Below, piece by piece: positions 1 through 9,930 of a DNA stretch of 12,666 nucleotides. A program made the position numbers and the translations under genes. The notes beneath the pieces are model-generated. The model saw nothing but the letters and a program-made list of their open reading frames with translations, did not search any database and was not told the origin of the DNA. Position 1 is the first letter of the stretch. Each line of letters starts with the position of its first letter. Source of the DNA: Geosiphon pyriformis (Eukaryota; Glomeromycota; Glomeromycetes; Archaeosporales; Geosiphonaceae); assembly GCA_016748015.1 (NCBI GenBank), contig JAAOMT010000391.1, forward strand, positions 16,909 through 29,574, in the 5' to 3' direction.

Positions 1-2590
1 TGTTTATAATAATTTCTTTTTGCAGTTTTTTGGTTTAAGTTGAAAATATTTTTTTATTTAAAAACTTTTGAAATAGGATAAATAAAAACTTGCATGTAAT
101 TTTATTTTTTACAATTTATGGAGCTTTTTTGAATTAATATTTAAATTTATGTATATTAGTAATTAAACTTTTTATTAATTGAAAATAATATTTTTTGATA
201 AAAAATTTTCAAATTTAATTTAAATTTTCATAATTTTAGATAAATATATAATAATAATTGTAAGAAAGTTTTTAAATTGTTTTCTATTGAAATGTTATGT
301 ATTGTTTAAGTGTAAAAAATATTTTAATTTTAAAATTAATTTAAACTATTTTTTTTGATTATTTAAAAAAATTAAGCATATATTAATAATAATTTTAAAA
401 TAATTTTATTTTATACAACATTTTTTCTACCAAATTTATTTTTTACAAAATATTTATAAAAATTTAACTCTTAAAATCAAACAATAGATTTAAACTTTAA
501 TTGAATAAAAAAAATTGTTTTAGAATTAAATTAATTCTTGATTAAATTCTACTTTTTTTAATAATAAAACTGTATTATATAAAAACTTTAAAATACTACA
601 ACTAATTTAACAAGTACTAGTTTTTAAATTAACACTAATAATGTTATTTAAATTGTTTAAAATATTTAATCTTTAAAATAAAAATTATGTTAATCATAGA
701 AAATATCTATTTTTATTAAATACTATAAAAATATGATTAAAATAGCTACATAAATGTTTAAAAAATGTTTTTACTTTGTTAAAAACTTTATTTTTTTATA
801 AAAAAAATTTTACTTTTCTGATTTTTCTGAATAAACACACTAATTTTAAAGTTTAGATATTAATTAACACAATTAACTTAACTGAAGTTAAAAAAAAGTT
901 TTGTTTAATAAGATGTTTTTTAATATTATTTATTTATTTTTTATTTAAAATTTTTTTAGTAAATTTGAAAATTGTTTTAAAGTATTTTATTTTAAATTGA
1001 TTATAGTTTTAAACATAAATGTAAATTTTTATAAAAGATTAATATTATTTTTAATATTTTTTTAATGTTAATTTTTTGAAAATTGAATATTTTGCTGTTT
1101 ATAAGCAAAATAATTAAAATATCTATTACTATTAAATAAATACTATTTAATAATATTCTTAATAATAATTTTTAAGTTTTTTAATATATTAGATATATTT
1201 TTTTATATAGAAATTTTTACACTAATAATTTTTTATTTATTGGTTTATAAACTAATTAAAAAATTTAAAGCAATATAATTAAGTAGCTAAAATAAATTAA
1301 TTAAAATGATTTTATATTTTTTGTAAAATAATCAAAATAGAATAAATATTCTTAATTTTTTTAAAAATTTAGTTTTATATAATAAAATATATATTTGTAT
1401 TAATAAATCACTTTTAATATTTCAAAAAATTTATTAATTAAAATTTTTTCGTGTTTATAAAATATTATATATTATTTAATTATAGTTGTATAATTTTTTA
1501 AACTTTAAATTTGTAAATTAAGTTATTTTTTTGTATATAATAATCTAGTTTACATCAAAATTTACACAATAATTTTAATTAAGGAGTAAAATTTGCAAGC
1601 AATACAAATTTAATTGTTTTTTAACAAAAAAATAATATTTATAAATAAAAATATTTAAAATTATATATTGTTAATTTATATTAAACTAAGTCTTAAATCA
1701 AAAAATAAAATTTTAAAAGAACAAATATTAAAAATTAATAAAATATTATTATTATTAAGTATTAATATTGTTAAAATTAAAATAATTATTTTTATTTATT
1801 TATTTATAGAATAACAAAATATACAGATTGTTTAATAGTTATTTTTTAATTATTATTAGTATTTTTATTGTTTTATAATATTTAAAAGTTTTTTGTATTA
1901 GATATTATAATTATTAAATAATTTATTATAAAAAAAATCAGAGTTTATAAATTAACTTAACTATAGTTTAATTTTATTATTAGCTTTTTTTTTCATAATA
2001 TATTAATGTAATTTTATTATTATTGTTTTATAGTCTATTTTTTTAAAATTTTTTACAGATTATAAATTTTTAAAAAAAAATTTATTAATTAAATATTAAT
2101 AACTTTATGATTTAATTTTGTTTTTTAGTCTAATTTTTTATTATTTTTTATTCTTATTATTAAAATTCTAGTCTTTATTAAAGCATATTTAAGTTTTAAT
2201 TATATTTAAAACTTAATAACTTTTTATTAGTCTTAAATTTAGTTATTTTTTAAAGTATATTTTTATTCTAATTATATTACTCAAATTATGATTGAAATTT
2301 GTTTGTTATTAAAAGTATTATGAACAAATTATGTTTTATTTTCTGTTTTTTAAAATACTTTATATAAATTTCAACTGTTTTTATTATTAATATTATTATA
2401 TACACAAAACATTTTTTCAGTTTTTTATAGAAGTTTTTTAGAATTCTAATTATTATTATTATTATATTAAAAAAAATTACTATCTTTTTTAGAAAACAAA
2501 TTTTAAATATATATTCTTTATGCAAATTAATAATTAGTTTTTTACTTTAATTTATATTGTAATATTAAAAAAATTAATAATTAAACTTTA
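1..2590. other. A+T-rich DNA, no recognisable gene
   Basis: This stretch is almost entirely A and T, with homopolymer runs and short TAA/TTA-type microsatellite patches. Stops crowd all frames. The longest open stretch (about 79 codons on the - strand near 2286-2525) is a low-complexity run of Ile, Phe, Lys and Asn codons with no motif. I see no RNA gene, no repeat unit I can delimit with confidence, and no retroelement motif. It could be older retroelement sequence decayed past recognition, as in 7480-9945, but nothing here shows that directly. Confidence 0.7.
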
Positions 2591-2617
2591 ATTTTTTTTT
2601 ATTCAATTTAATAAGTG

Positions 2618-2723
2618 AGATCCAAATACTGCCTAGTATAATACATTATATAAATGATCTAAACTAGATGTGAATCATGTATTTTCTATACATAACCAGC
2701 CACTTAGGCTAATCAGGACAACA
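2618..2723 (-). other. Probable 3' untranslated tail of the LINE fragment
   Basis: The higher-G+C composition of the adjoining ORF2 fragment continues for about 106 bases past its natural stop codon (TAA, - strand, 2724-2726). It then ends abruptly at about 2618, where near-pure A/T DNA resumes. On the - strand the tail is followed by an A-rich run (T run on + at about 2590-2599), which could be the remnant of an A-rich LINE 3' end. The boundary is set by composition only; no target-site duplication was identified. Confidence 0.45.
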
Positions 2724-3578
2724 TTATGCACATATATGTACTGAAACTATGTTATCTATACCCGAAAAAAATAAACAAGATTTACAAAACCCAAAATTAA
2801 CACCAAATGCATCTGCAATACCCAACCACTAAACCACACTAGCCGAAAGCACTAAAAAAAGACCAAAGATTGAAACAGGAACAAAACCATCATGTAGAAT
2901 CATGCCACTTTTCTCCATAACAGCCCAGTGCTTAGCACATACTAACCAAACATCATTATGAAACACAAGACAAAACTTATATACAAAGACCACAATATTT
3001 TGAGCTGTAATCTTAGAGTTTTTAAAAACAGCAACAAATTCTCAATACCACTCCTTGAAAACAAAGCCCTTATACAGAGCTGCACTAACACCAACATTGG
3101 AGATGCAAGTAGAAAACAGCTGCAAAATACATGAAGAAGAGCAAAATAAATCCAAGCATGTCTTCTAAGCAGATGCATGAACTTCCACCAATTGAGCATG
3201 ACCAGCAGCATCAAATGGGCAAAAAAACACATAGTTTGAGATCTCAACATTGCTGCAGAATAAACATATTACACTGGGGTAACTTCTATTATAAAGATGC
3301 TTATGCATAACAATTAGAAGATGATAATGCAATACCTTTATAAAATATGTTCAAAAGCCAGCAGTCTGAGTACTAGTGAAATCAGCAGTCATATGAAAGT
3401 CTGGATGCCATATCAAAGAAGATCTAAACCAATTAATGTCAGCACATAAGCTATCTATTAAGACCCAAAAACCAGAACCAACCTTCTAGTGTACATGGTA
3501 AACAGATTAGAAAACACTACAAACAAAATACTTAGAATTACTGGACACTGCAGTACCATTAGCCCTGATAAACTTTAT
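2724..3578 (-). pseudogene. LINE (non-LTR retrotransposon) ORF2 C-terminal fragment, inactivated
   Basis: Read on the - strand from 3578 down to 2724, one frame gives 284 codons and a terminal TAA without any frameshift, interrupted by six in-frame stops (3507-3509 TAA, 3486-3488 TAG, 3351-3353 TGA, 3165-3167 TAG, 3042-3044 TGA, 2829-2831 TAG). The conceptual product has features of the region downstream of reverse transcriptase in LINE ORF2 proteins. These include a WHPD-containing stretch (about residues 56-60) and a C-x2-C-x7-Y-x3-C cluster (residues 105-120), where the family carries His in place of Tyr. I recall closely similar text from Rhizophagus LINE ORF2 proteins; that is recognition from memory, not a search. 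The endonuclease and reverse transcriptase parts are absent, so this is a 5'-truncated copy, as is usual for LINE insertions. All six stops are reachable from Gln, Trp or Arg codons by C-to-T or G-to-A transitions. An open frame of about 100 codons in another phase (2942-3250) is a shadow. Confidence 0.75.
3219..3266 (-). other. C-terminal zinc-cluster motif of LINE ORF2, His lost to Tyr
   Basis: On the - strand the codons read C-L-F-C, seven residues, Y, three residues, C. Many LINE ORF2 proteins end with a CCHC-type cluster in which the third ligand is His, thought to act in nucleic-acid binding. Here that position is TAT (Tyr), one C-to-T step from CAT (His). The three Cys codons are intact. 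That this is the ORF2 C-terminal cluster is inferred from its spacing and its location near the end of the frame. Confidence 0.6.
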
Positions 3579-3580
3579 AT

Positions 3581-4488
3581 TTATTATTTTTAGCATAAAT
3601 AATTAAATATTTTGTAATTACATATATAATTTTAAGAAAAAAATATTAATTACTAATAATTAAAAAAATTATTGTTTTTAATCTATATTTAACATAATAA
3701 TTAAGTATTTTTTTATGTAAAATTTTAATTAAATTTTTAAGAGTTTTTGTTTTATTTTTTAATAAAAGTTAATAATAAATTTAAAAGATTTAGTGCCTAA
3801 TAAAATAAATTAATATTAATAAATTAATTAAAAAAAAAACTGGTTTTTGGTTTTATAATTAAAATATAAAGCTTTGTAATTATTTTTTAACAAGCTTTAA
3901 GATACCAATACTAATAATTTATAAATTATTATTAAAGTTAATATTAATTATTAATACATAATTATTATAAATAAGTAAATATTAAAAAGTATTAAAAATA
4001 AAATATTAAATTTTTTAAATCAAAATTTTTAAAAATTTTGGTAAATTTAATAAAAAAATTAATTAAAATTCAAAAAATACAAACAGTTAAAATAATTTAT
4101 AACAGTAAATAATTATTATTATATAATAAAATGCTAATTTTTTTAGGCTTTAATACAAATAAACTGTTTAATTAGCTTTGTTTATAAAGTTATATATAAA
4201 AAATTAATAGAGTTTTATAATTGTAAAAAAATATTTTCTTAATATTTTTGCTGTTATATTAAATATTAAGATAATTTTAATTATAATATCATAATAATAT
4301 TAATTTATTAAACTATATTTTTAATAAATAATATGTTTTTTATAGACTATTATATAAAAAATTGTGAAATAATTTTTAATTACTATAAAAATTTTTAAAA
4401 AGATATATTTTACCAAAAAATTCAAAATCTAAAAAAATATAATTTAATATTTAACAATATGTTTTATAACTACAATTATATAAATATT
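3581..4488. other. A+T-rich DNA, no recognisable gene
   Basis: Composition drops sharply from the LINE island at about 3580 to almost pure A/T. No open frame with recognisable motifs is present on either strand. A perfect 20-base palindrome lies at 4021-4040 (CAAAATTTTT followed by its reverse complement). With this base composition such a palindrome can arise by chance, so I assign no function. Confidence 0.65.
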
Positions 4489-4904
4489 TATAATTAATAT
4501 TTAAAATGAAATTTATTAGTATTTAATTAAACTTTTTAGTATTTATTGTATTTTATGCTAATATGTTTTTAACAAAATAATTTTATAGTATATTATTTTT
4601 ATATAAGTTTTTATTTTATTAATACTTATAGTTAATATTTAAAAAAAAATTATTAATATTTAATAAAATTTTTAATACTTGTTATAATCTATATTAGTAT
4701 GTTTTTTATTAAAATAATTTAATATTATCTTATTTTTATATAGTTTTAAATTTATGAATTCTTATAATAATACTTAAAAAAAAATTTGTTAATATTTAAT
4801 AAAACATTTTAGTACTTATTATATTTTTATGTTAATATATTTAATACTATAATAATTTAATATTATCTTATATTTATATAAACTTTTATATTTTTTAAAT
4901 TATT
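4489..4904. repeat. Degenerate tandem repeat, three units of about 139 bp
   Basis: Three successive units begin with a TATAATTAATATT-like start at 4489, 4627 and 4763, and are 138, 136 and 142 bp long. Each continues with an A-rich block, then a TTAATATTTAATAAA-type segment, a TTTTAGTACTTATTATA-type segment, a TATGTTAATATG-type segment and a TTTAATATTATCTTAT-type segment in the same order. The second and third units are visibly closer to each other than to the first. This is a diverged satellite-like subtelomeric repeat. It encodes nothing visible, and I do not recognise it as a known family. Confidence 0.6.
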
Positions 4905-5272
4905 TATAATTAATATTAAAAAATAGTTTTTATAATTTTTGTTTTTTAATTTTCATTAAGTATAATTTAAACTTAACTAATTTAAAATTTTATGTAATTT
5001 TTGATCAATAAAAAAACTAAATATATAATATTTTTATAAAATTGTTCTTGAAAATTAATTATATAAATTTTTATATTTTTTTAATTACTTATAATAATAC
5101 TTAATAAGTAAATATGATAATTTTGTTAATTACATTTTAAGTTTTATTTTCTTGAAAATTTTATATAATTTTTAATTAATTAAAAAACCAAATATATAAT
5201 ATTTCTATAAAAACTGGTTTTAAAAATTTATTATAAATACTATATAAAGTTTTTTTATATAAATTATTAAGT
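4905..5272. repeat. Degenerate tandem repeat, two units of about 184 bp, continuing the 4489 array
   Basis: Units at 4905-5089 (185 bp) and 5090-5272 (183 bp) start with the same TATAATxATA motif as the preceding 139-bp units. They carry a longer internal part instead: an ATTTTATxTAATTTTTxAT segment, then AAATATATAATATTTxTATAAA, then a run towards TTATATTTTTTTAAxTTA. The shared start links both unit types into one array of five units. The extra 45 bases suggest an insertion into one ancestral unit followed by duplication, or two related families placed side by side. Confidence 0.5.
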
Positions 5273-7479
5273 TTGTAAAAAAATATTGGATTTATAATAA
5301 AAATAAATTATTATTTATTATATATAAGTTTGTTAAACTTCTTAATATAAGTCATAACAAATTTAGAAATATTATTGTTAGTAAATTGTTTAAAAAAAAA
5401 ACAGTTTTAAAAATTTGTTAATTGGCAAAAAAATTGGCCAAGTTTTTGAATTAGTTTCTTTAAAAAAATAAGGAATTGTTTATAATATTTTTATTGTATT
5501 CTATTTGTTTGTATTTTTTGTCTTAGTAACTTAATCAAACTATTTTTAAAGACTGGTTTCAATATTTTTTTCAGAAAAATCAGAAATCTTTATAATATAA
5601 ACAGTAGCTATTTTATTATTATTATTTTTTTTTATTTGTGTTTTTTTTTTAATTGGTTTAGAAACATTTTTTTTATTAGTTAAAGTTTTTAAATGTTTAC
5701 TTTAATTTTTAATTATATAATCAAAAAAGTTAGTACTAGTATAAATTAATTCTGACTGTTAAATAAAATTTTTAATTAAGTTTTTTGGTCTTAAAAACCA
5801 ATATTACAAGTAATTATTTAAAGTATTAAAACAAATAACAAACCCATAATTTGGTGTTTAATAATTATTGATAATGATAATTTCTAAAGGTTTTGAAGTC
5901 AAAAAGTTTTGGTTGAATTCTTTATATAATGAACAGAAATTCATTTGATGAATTTTTTTCTTTAGTATAGTAGTCAATTTATTTTGGCAGTTATGCTATT
6001 CTAATAAGCTATTTTTAAGTTTTTTACTCTTATTTTACAGATTTTTTACCAAATTGTTTTTAACATCAATTATTTAGCACTTAATTTTTTAATCAATTAG
6101 TAACCAACAAAAAAAATAAAAATAAAAAAAATAAAAGAAAATAAGAAAAGAAATAAAAAATTAATATTTTGTCAATAATTATGATCAAAAGTTATTGGTT
6201 TAATATAGTTAAGTATAAGATTTTATCAAAATAAATTGTTGATAATGCAAAAATAATTAATATTTTTTAATTAAGCAATGACAATATGAATTAGATAATA
6301 ATAAATATTTTTATTAATATAAGTATAATTTTATTTCAAGTTATAGAAACTATTAATTAAAAAAAGAGATATTAGATAATTATTTATTTATAACTACTGT
6401 TTTTTTTGGTTTTTAATACTTTCACTATATATACATAATTTGTATTATATAAAATTCTACATATTTCTACTTTTTTTCTATGCTATTTTCTGAAAATATG
6501 CTTTTTTTTAGAAATATGCTGTAATTTTTTAAAAATATGTTTATTTATTAAGTATTATTCTTCTATTGGTCTATTTTATAATCTGGTTTTTTTATCTTTT
6601 CTGGTATTTTTTTATAAGTAATAATTTTTTTTTTAATATTAAGCTTTATTGAATTTTTATTTTGAATTAAGTTTATTATATCTTTTTCTAATATTATTTG
6701 TTTAATTCTGGTTTTTATGTTTTTAAATTAAGAGTTGATTATTCTTTTTTACTGGTTAATGATTATTGTTTTCATTTTTAAATGTAGTAATATTTCTGGA
6801 TAATCTTAAAATACAGTATATAGTCAATAAATTGTTTTAATATATAATATATAACTTGTTCTTTTTTTAAAAAAGTCTTTAATCTTTTGTACTATTTTTT
6901 AATTGAATATTTTTTTGGATTTGTCAGTATATAATTTTTGAATATTCAGCTATTATTTCAACTGATAATAATAATATGCTATTAAAAATTGTTTTATTTA
7001 TAACTTTTAGTTCTTTTTAGTTAGTTTTTTTATTGGAATAGTACTTGGTATTTTTTTAAAAGTGTTCTTTATTTTTTCTATAATTTTATCTGATTAGTGT
7101 TTTATTTAATTCTGTAGTTGCTAATATGAGATGATTTTTGTTTTTTTTTGTGTGTTTTTATAATAAATTGTTTGGTAATTAATAATAATTTCTATGTTTA
7201 ATTGTTGTTGATTTATGGCTTAAAATAATTATTGTGCTATGATGTGAATATAATCTGAGATTTTTATTTTTTATTATTGTATTTATAATATATACTGTGT
7301 TTTTATATACTTTATTTTAATCTATTTTTTTGTGTTTTTTTCAATAATTATAATTGGTTCCAAATTTTATAGAATTTTATCTGGTTTAAGTAGTATTTTT
7401 TATACTCTTAGTTGTAAAATATTATTAATATATGATAATATTATATTGTAATATAATTTCAGTTAATTATTATATGCTG
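5273..7479. other. A+T-rich interval, mostly unassigned
   Basis: Between the tandem repeats and the recognisable gypsy pol there is about 2.2 kb of A+T-rich DNA. The 3' part of the gypsy element, including its 3' LTR, should lie here because pol reads leftwards. I could not find a pair of terminal repeats, a polypurine tract that stands out, or a TG...CA boundary. Apart from the weak reading frame at 5480-6034, I see no feature. Several - strand frames in 6450-7400 have fewer stops than this composition predicts, without any motif I can name. Confidence 0.5.
5480..6034 (-). pseudogene. Possible remnant of an unidentified reading frame
   Basis: Reading the - strand from 6034 downwards in one phase gives about 185 codons with roughly nine stops, about half what I would expect for DNA this A+T rich. 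The conceptual text is not pure Lys/Asn/Phe filler. It includes a stretch with Met, Cys, Phe, Tyr, Glu and Pro (about 5880-5960), a Lys/Asn-rich linker (about 5610-5690) and a well-mixed segment following it (about 5560-5610). I do not recognise a family. It could be a decayed gag-like or other retroelement reading frame belonging to the gypsy element upstream, an unrelated host gene remnant, or chance. Confidence 0.2.
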
Positions 7480-7482
7480 TTT

Positions 7483-7625
7483 TAATTAAGATTTTGTCAT
7501 TTATCTTAATTTATAATCTTTATTTTCTAGAATTTTTTTAATGTAAAATAAACTATTCTATTTGAGGTCAAACTTTTTACTTAATTGTTTTTCTACTTTG
7601 ATACAATATAAAAGTACTTTGTTTT
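7483..7625 (-). pseudogene. Gypsy integrase C-terminal GPY/F-like module remnant
   Basis: The - strand shows K-V-L-L-Y (about 7605-7622), then K-K-F-D-L-K, a stop and a F-Y-I segment where Ty3/gypsy integrases have W-K-G-P-Y/F-x-I. A Y-K-L-R (about 7510) and a D-K-I-L-I-K segment (about 7483-7500) follow. This is the DNA-binding module at the end of many gypsy integrases. The Gly-Pro of the signature is gone. I see no chromodomain after it. Pol appears to end near 7440-7480. Confidence 0.65.
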
Positions 7626-7899
7626 TAATCTTAAATTTGACCAGTTTATCTAGTAACTAATTGTTATCTCGTTTTTTTGTTTTTTTTGTAAATTTTATAT
7701 GTTATTAACTGTTTTTTATTTTTTTTTCTAGAGTTTTTATTAAGTTATATGTTTTTTTTAGCAATATTTTTTAAAAGTTGGCTTTTGTTATTGATTTTGT
7801 TGAATATGTATTAATATTTATCTTAACTAATAATATTGTTGTTTTTCTATAAACTAATTTAAATAGTGTTGTTTATGTGATATTTTGTTTTATTGTTCA

Positions 7900-8260
7900 A
7901 TAAACAAATAATATTAATAGTATAAACAAATTTTATTCATTCTAATTTTTTTGGCTGATTTTGGCTATTGCTTTACACAGTATTCTGTTAAATCTTTTGA
8001 CTAAGCTATTTGTTTATAGATAATATAAAAATAATAATAATTTTTTAATTCCAAATTTTTAACTTAATTTTGTCAATGTTTTGTTTATAAAATAAGTTTT
8101 TTGGTCTAATAACAATTTTTTAAACATCTATGTTGATAAATTAAATTGTAGTATATGAATTTGATTATGAATTCTGTATCTGTTCTTTGAATGGCTTTAG
8201 TTTTTGGCTATTTTGTAAGATGATCTATGGCTATTATTATGTATTGATTGCTTTTGCTAG
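7900..8260 (-). pseudogene. Gypsy integrase catalytic core remnant (rve type)
   Basis: The core that would insert cDNA into the genome is recognisable on the - strand. A Y-I-I-I-A-I-D-H-L-T-K segment carries the first catalytic Asp (8223-8225), followed at once by a stop (8208-8210, TAG) where the family has Trp. After one frameshift comes L-L-L-D-Q with the second Asp (8104-8106). Exactly 36 codons later, L-V-K-R-F-N-R has Lys (7996-7998) where the catalytic Glu belongs. The spacing fits D-x(39-58)-D-x35-E. Downstream, C-K-A-I-A-K-I-S matches the helix that follows the Glu in gypsy integrases. The Glu-to-Lys change (GAA to AAA) is a G-to-A transition. Confidence 0.85.
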
Positions 8261-8361
8261 TTATTATTAATAGTTTAACTAAGTTAATTTTGATTCAATT
8301 AAATAATTGTACTTTAATTGGTCTTAATAAATTACTAAGTTTTGTTCTTTCTTTTTTTTTG

Positions 8362-8486
8362 ACAAGTATCACAATTTAAACATATTAGATAATATTTAAA
8401 TATATTAATAACCAATAGTATCTTTTTCTGGTTTTTTTTATAATTATATTTTTATGAAAATATTCTGCAGTTAGATCTGAATACAT
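8362..8486 (-). pseudogene. Gypsy integrase N-terminal zinc-finger remnant
   Basis: The HHCC finger of integrase normally reads His, His, C-x2-C, with an R-R-Y-Y-W-P stretch between. On the - strand I read M-Y-S-D (Tyr at 8481-8483 in place of the first His), E-Y-F (Tyr at 8460-8462 in place of the second His) and K-R-Y-Y-W. After a frameshift comes C-D-T-C-Q (from 8373 to about 8359). Both His positions are TAT, one transition from CAT. The two Cys codons survive. The order and spacing make the assignment firm although the finger is destroyed. Confidence 0.8.
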
Positions 8487-8859
8487 ATTAAACAGTATTG
8501 TTTCTTTCTTTGATTCTGTAATTATTTTGTGTAACTAGTCTGTTTTTTTAATATAATATATTTTGATAAGTAATAAAATATTTTAATTGTTGTTTTATGT
8601 TGTTTTGTTTTTATTAAGATAATTTTTTTTAAACTATTGATTATTAATATAATATTAAAGTTATTGATATTTTTGTGTATTTATTTTTTGTTATATTTTT
8701 GAGTTAAAATGTTTTTAAATTTGTTTTATTTATGACAAACTATTAGCATTTTTATTTTTTATTTTTTTTATAATATACTGTATAATTAAATAATAATAGT
8801 TTTATTTTTTATCTTGTATAACAATTATTTCCAAATTTTTGCTTTTGGATTAATGTTAA

Positions 8860-9100
8860 TTCTTTGTAATTAGTGTATACATAAAATCTCTAACCTAAGT
8901 ATTTTTTCTATTTGATAACAGCCAAATAAATAACTAAGTGTTTTAATGTTAAACTGTTATAGTTTTTTTCATCTAAACTTAAATTTTGATTAATATATGT
9001 TATTAAATGTTCTTATTTATTCAGTTTTTTTTGTAATAATACTGTTTTTAATGCTTAACTTAATGTATTAGTAATGATAATAAATGGTTTGTTATGATTT
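8860..9100 (-). pseudogene. Gypsy RNase H domain remnant, catalytic acids substituted
   Basis: A further frame on the - strand gives K-P-F-I-I-I-T-N at about 9067-9090, where the family has a catalytic Asp (ITDAS-like). An E-K-N-Y segment (about 8960-8970) and a position 42 codons after the Asn follow: there Lys (8941-8943) stands where the family has the catalytic Glu. Then comes V-Y-T-N-Y (about 8866-8877), where the family has VYTDH. Spacing is preserved without an indel over this stretch. Asp to Asn, Glu to Lys, Asp to Asn and His to Tyr are each a single G-to-A or C-to-T step. The domain is out of frame with the RT segment, so at least one indel lies near 9100-9140. Confidence 0.8.
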
Positions 9101-9137
9101 AAATAGATTAAAACTAAAGTTTAAATAAGCTTTTGTC

Positions 9138-9930
9138 TTAAAATGGCAAAGACTTTTTATTGTGTTTCAGTTTATTTATGCTTAGTGTTTTTGGCTTAGT
9201 GCTAATATAATAGTTAAGCCAATTTGAAAAAGTTTTAGTGAAGCTCAAAAATGCTCTTAGTTCTGTCAAGTTTGTTGATACTAAAAAGTTTTTAACTATC
9301 TCAATTTTATTTGAATTTGTTTTAATACTGTTTTTGCTTACAATATGTTTTAAAAACTTGAATTCAGTTTTTTTAAAAAAACACTTGATAGTATTCAATT
9401 TTAACTCTGCTTTTTTTAATCTTTTGAATACTTATTGAAGATAATAAAAATAGTTATCAAATGTCTTAAAAAATACATTGATATTATTCAAGTAAACTAT
9501 TAATAATTTTCATAATAGTCTAGTATTAACAATTTTTATTAGCTATTAAAAAATAATTGGAGTATTGATTAAGTCAAAAAACATAATATTAAATTTAAAA
9601 TTTCTTTTTTTTATGATAAATGCTGTTTTTTTTTTATTAATCTGAATTTATAACTATTTACCAGTATTTACTGTCTAAGTTCAATATAAAAAATTATTTT
9701 TTTCCTTTAAAAACATCAAATAATTCTTAAATTTATAGAATTAAGTAGCTGTTTCTATAAGTAATACTGTTAAGTTTTCTATAATCTACACAAAAGCAAA
9801 ATTTTCCATTTTTTTCTAAACAAGTATTACTAATAATGATTATAAGCTTATTAATAATTAAATTAACTTGTTGTTTAATATACAGTTAATTTTTTAACAA
9901 ATAATCTTATGGTTCACAAATAGTATTTAA
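9138..9930 (-). pseudogene. Gypsy reverse transcriptase domain remnant
   Basis: This is the decayed RT that would copy element RNA into cDNA. Reading leftwards on the - strand, the fingers region shows a V-D-Y-R-K-L-N motif (9769-9791), preceded by a G-K-F stretch and followed by an L-F-D-V-F-K-G-K-K segment with the spacing seen in Ty3/gypsy RT. The palm motif that should read YLDD reads Y-L-N-N (9483-9494): both catalytic Asp codons appear as AAT. From 9497 a single frame, with one stop, runs through a C-F-F-K-K and K-F-L-K-H-I-V-S segment to the connection region with L-T-E-L-R-A-F-L (about 9260). It stops at 9138. A frameshift lies between the VDY and YLNN motifs. The 86-codon open piece at 9138-9398 is only the tail of this domain, not a gene. 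Confidence 0.85.

Noticed and set aside
2286-2525. 79-codon open frame on the - strand
   Set aside because: Low-complexity Ile/Phe/Lys/Asn text in near-pure A/T DNA, with no motif, no homologous feel and no composition change. Stops are frequent around it.
2942-3250. 102-codon open frame on the - strand, rich in Leu, Phe and Cys, looking like a membrane protein
   Set aside because: It lies one phase off the LINE ORF2 frame, which shows family motifs across the same bases. The hydrophobic look comes from reading the coding sequence out of frame.
6100-6165. Purine-rich run on the + strand as a polypurine tract
   Set aside because: The gypsy element is on the - strand, so its tract should be purine-rich on that strand. 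This run is A-dominated filler without a following TG boundary.
9238-9438. 66-codon open frame on the + strand
   Set aside because: Antisense to the gypsy RT tail, which has clear motifs on the - strand.
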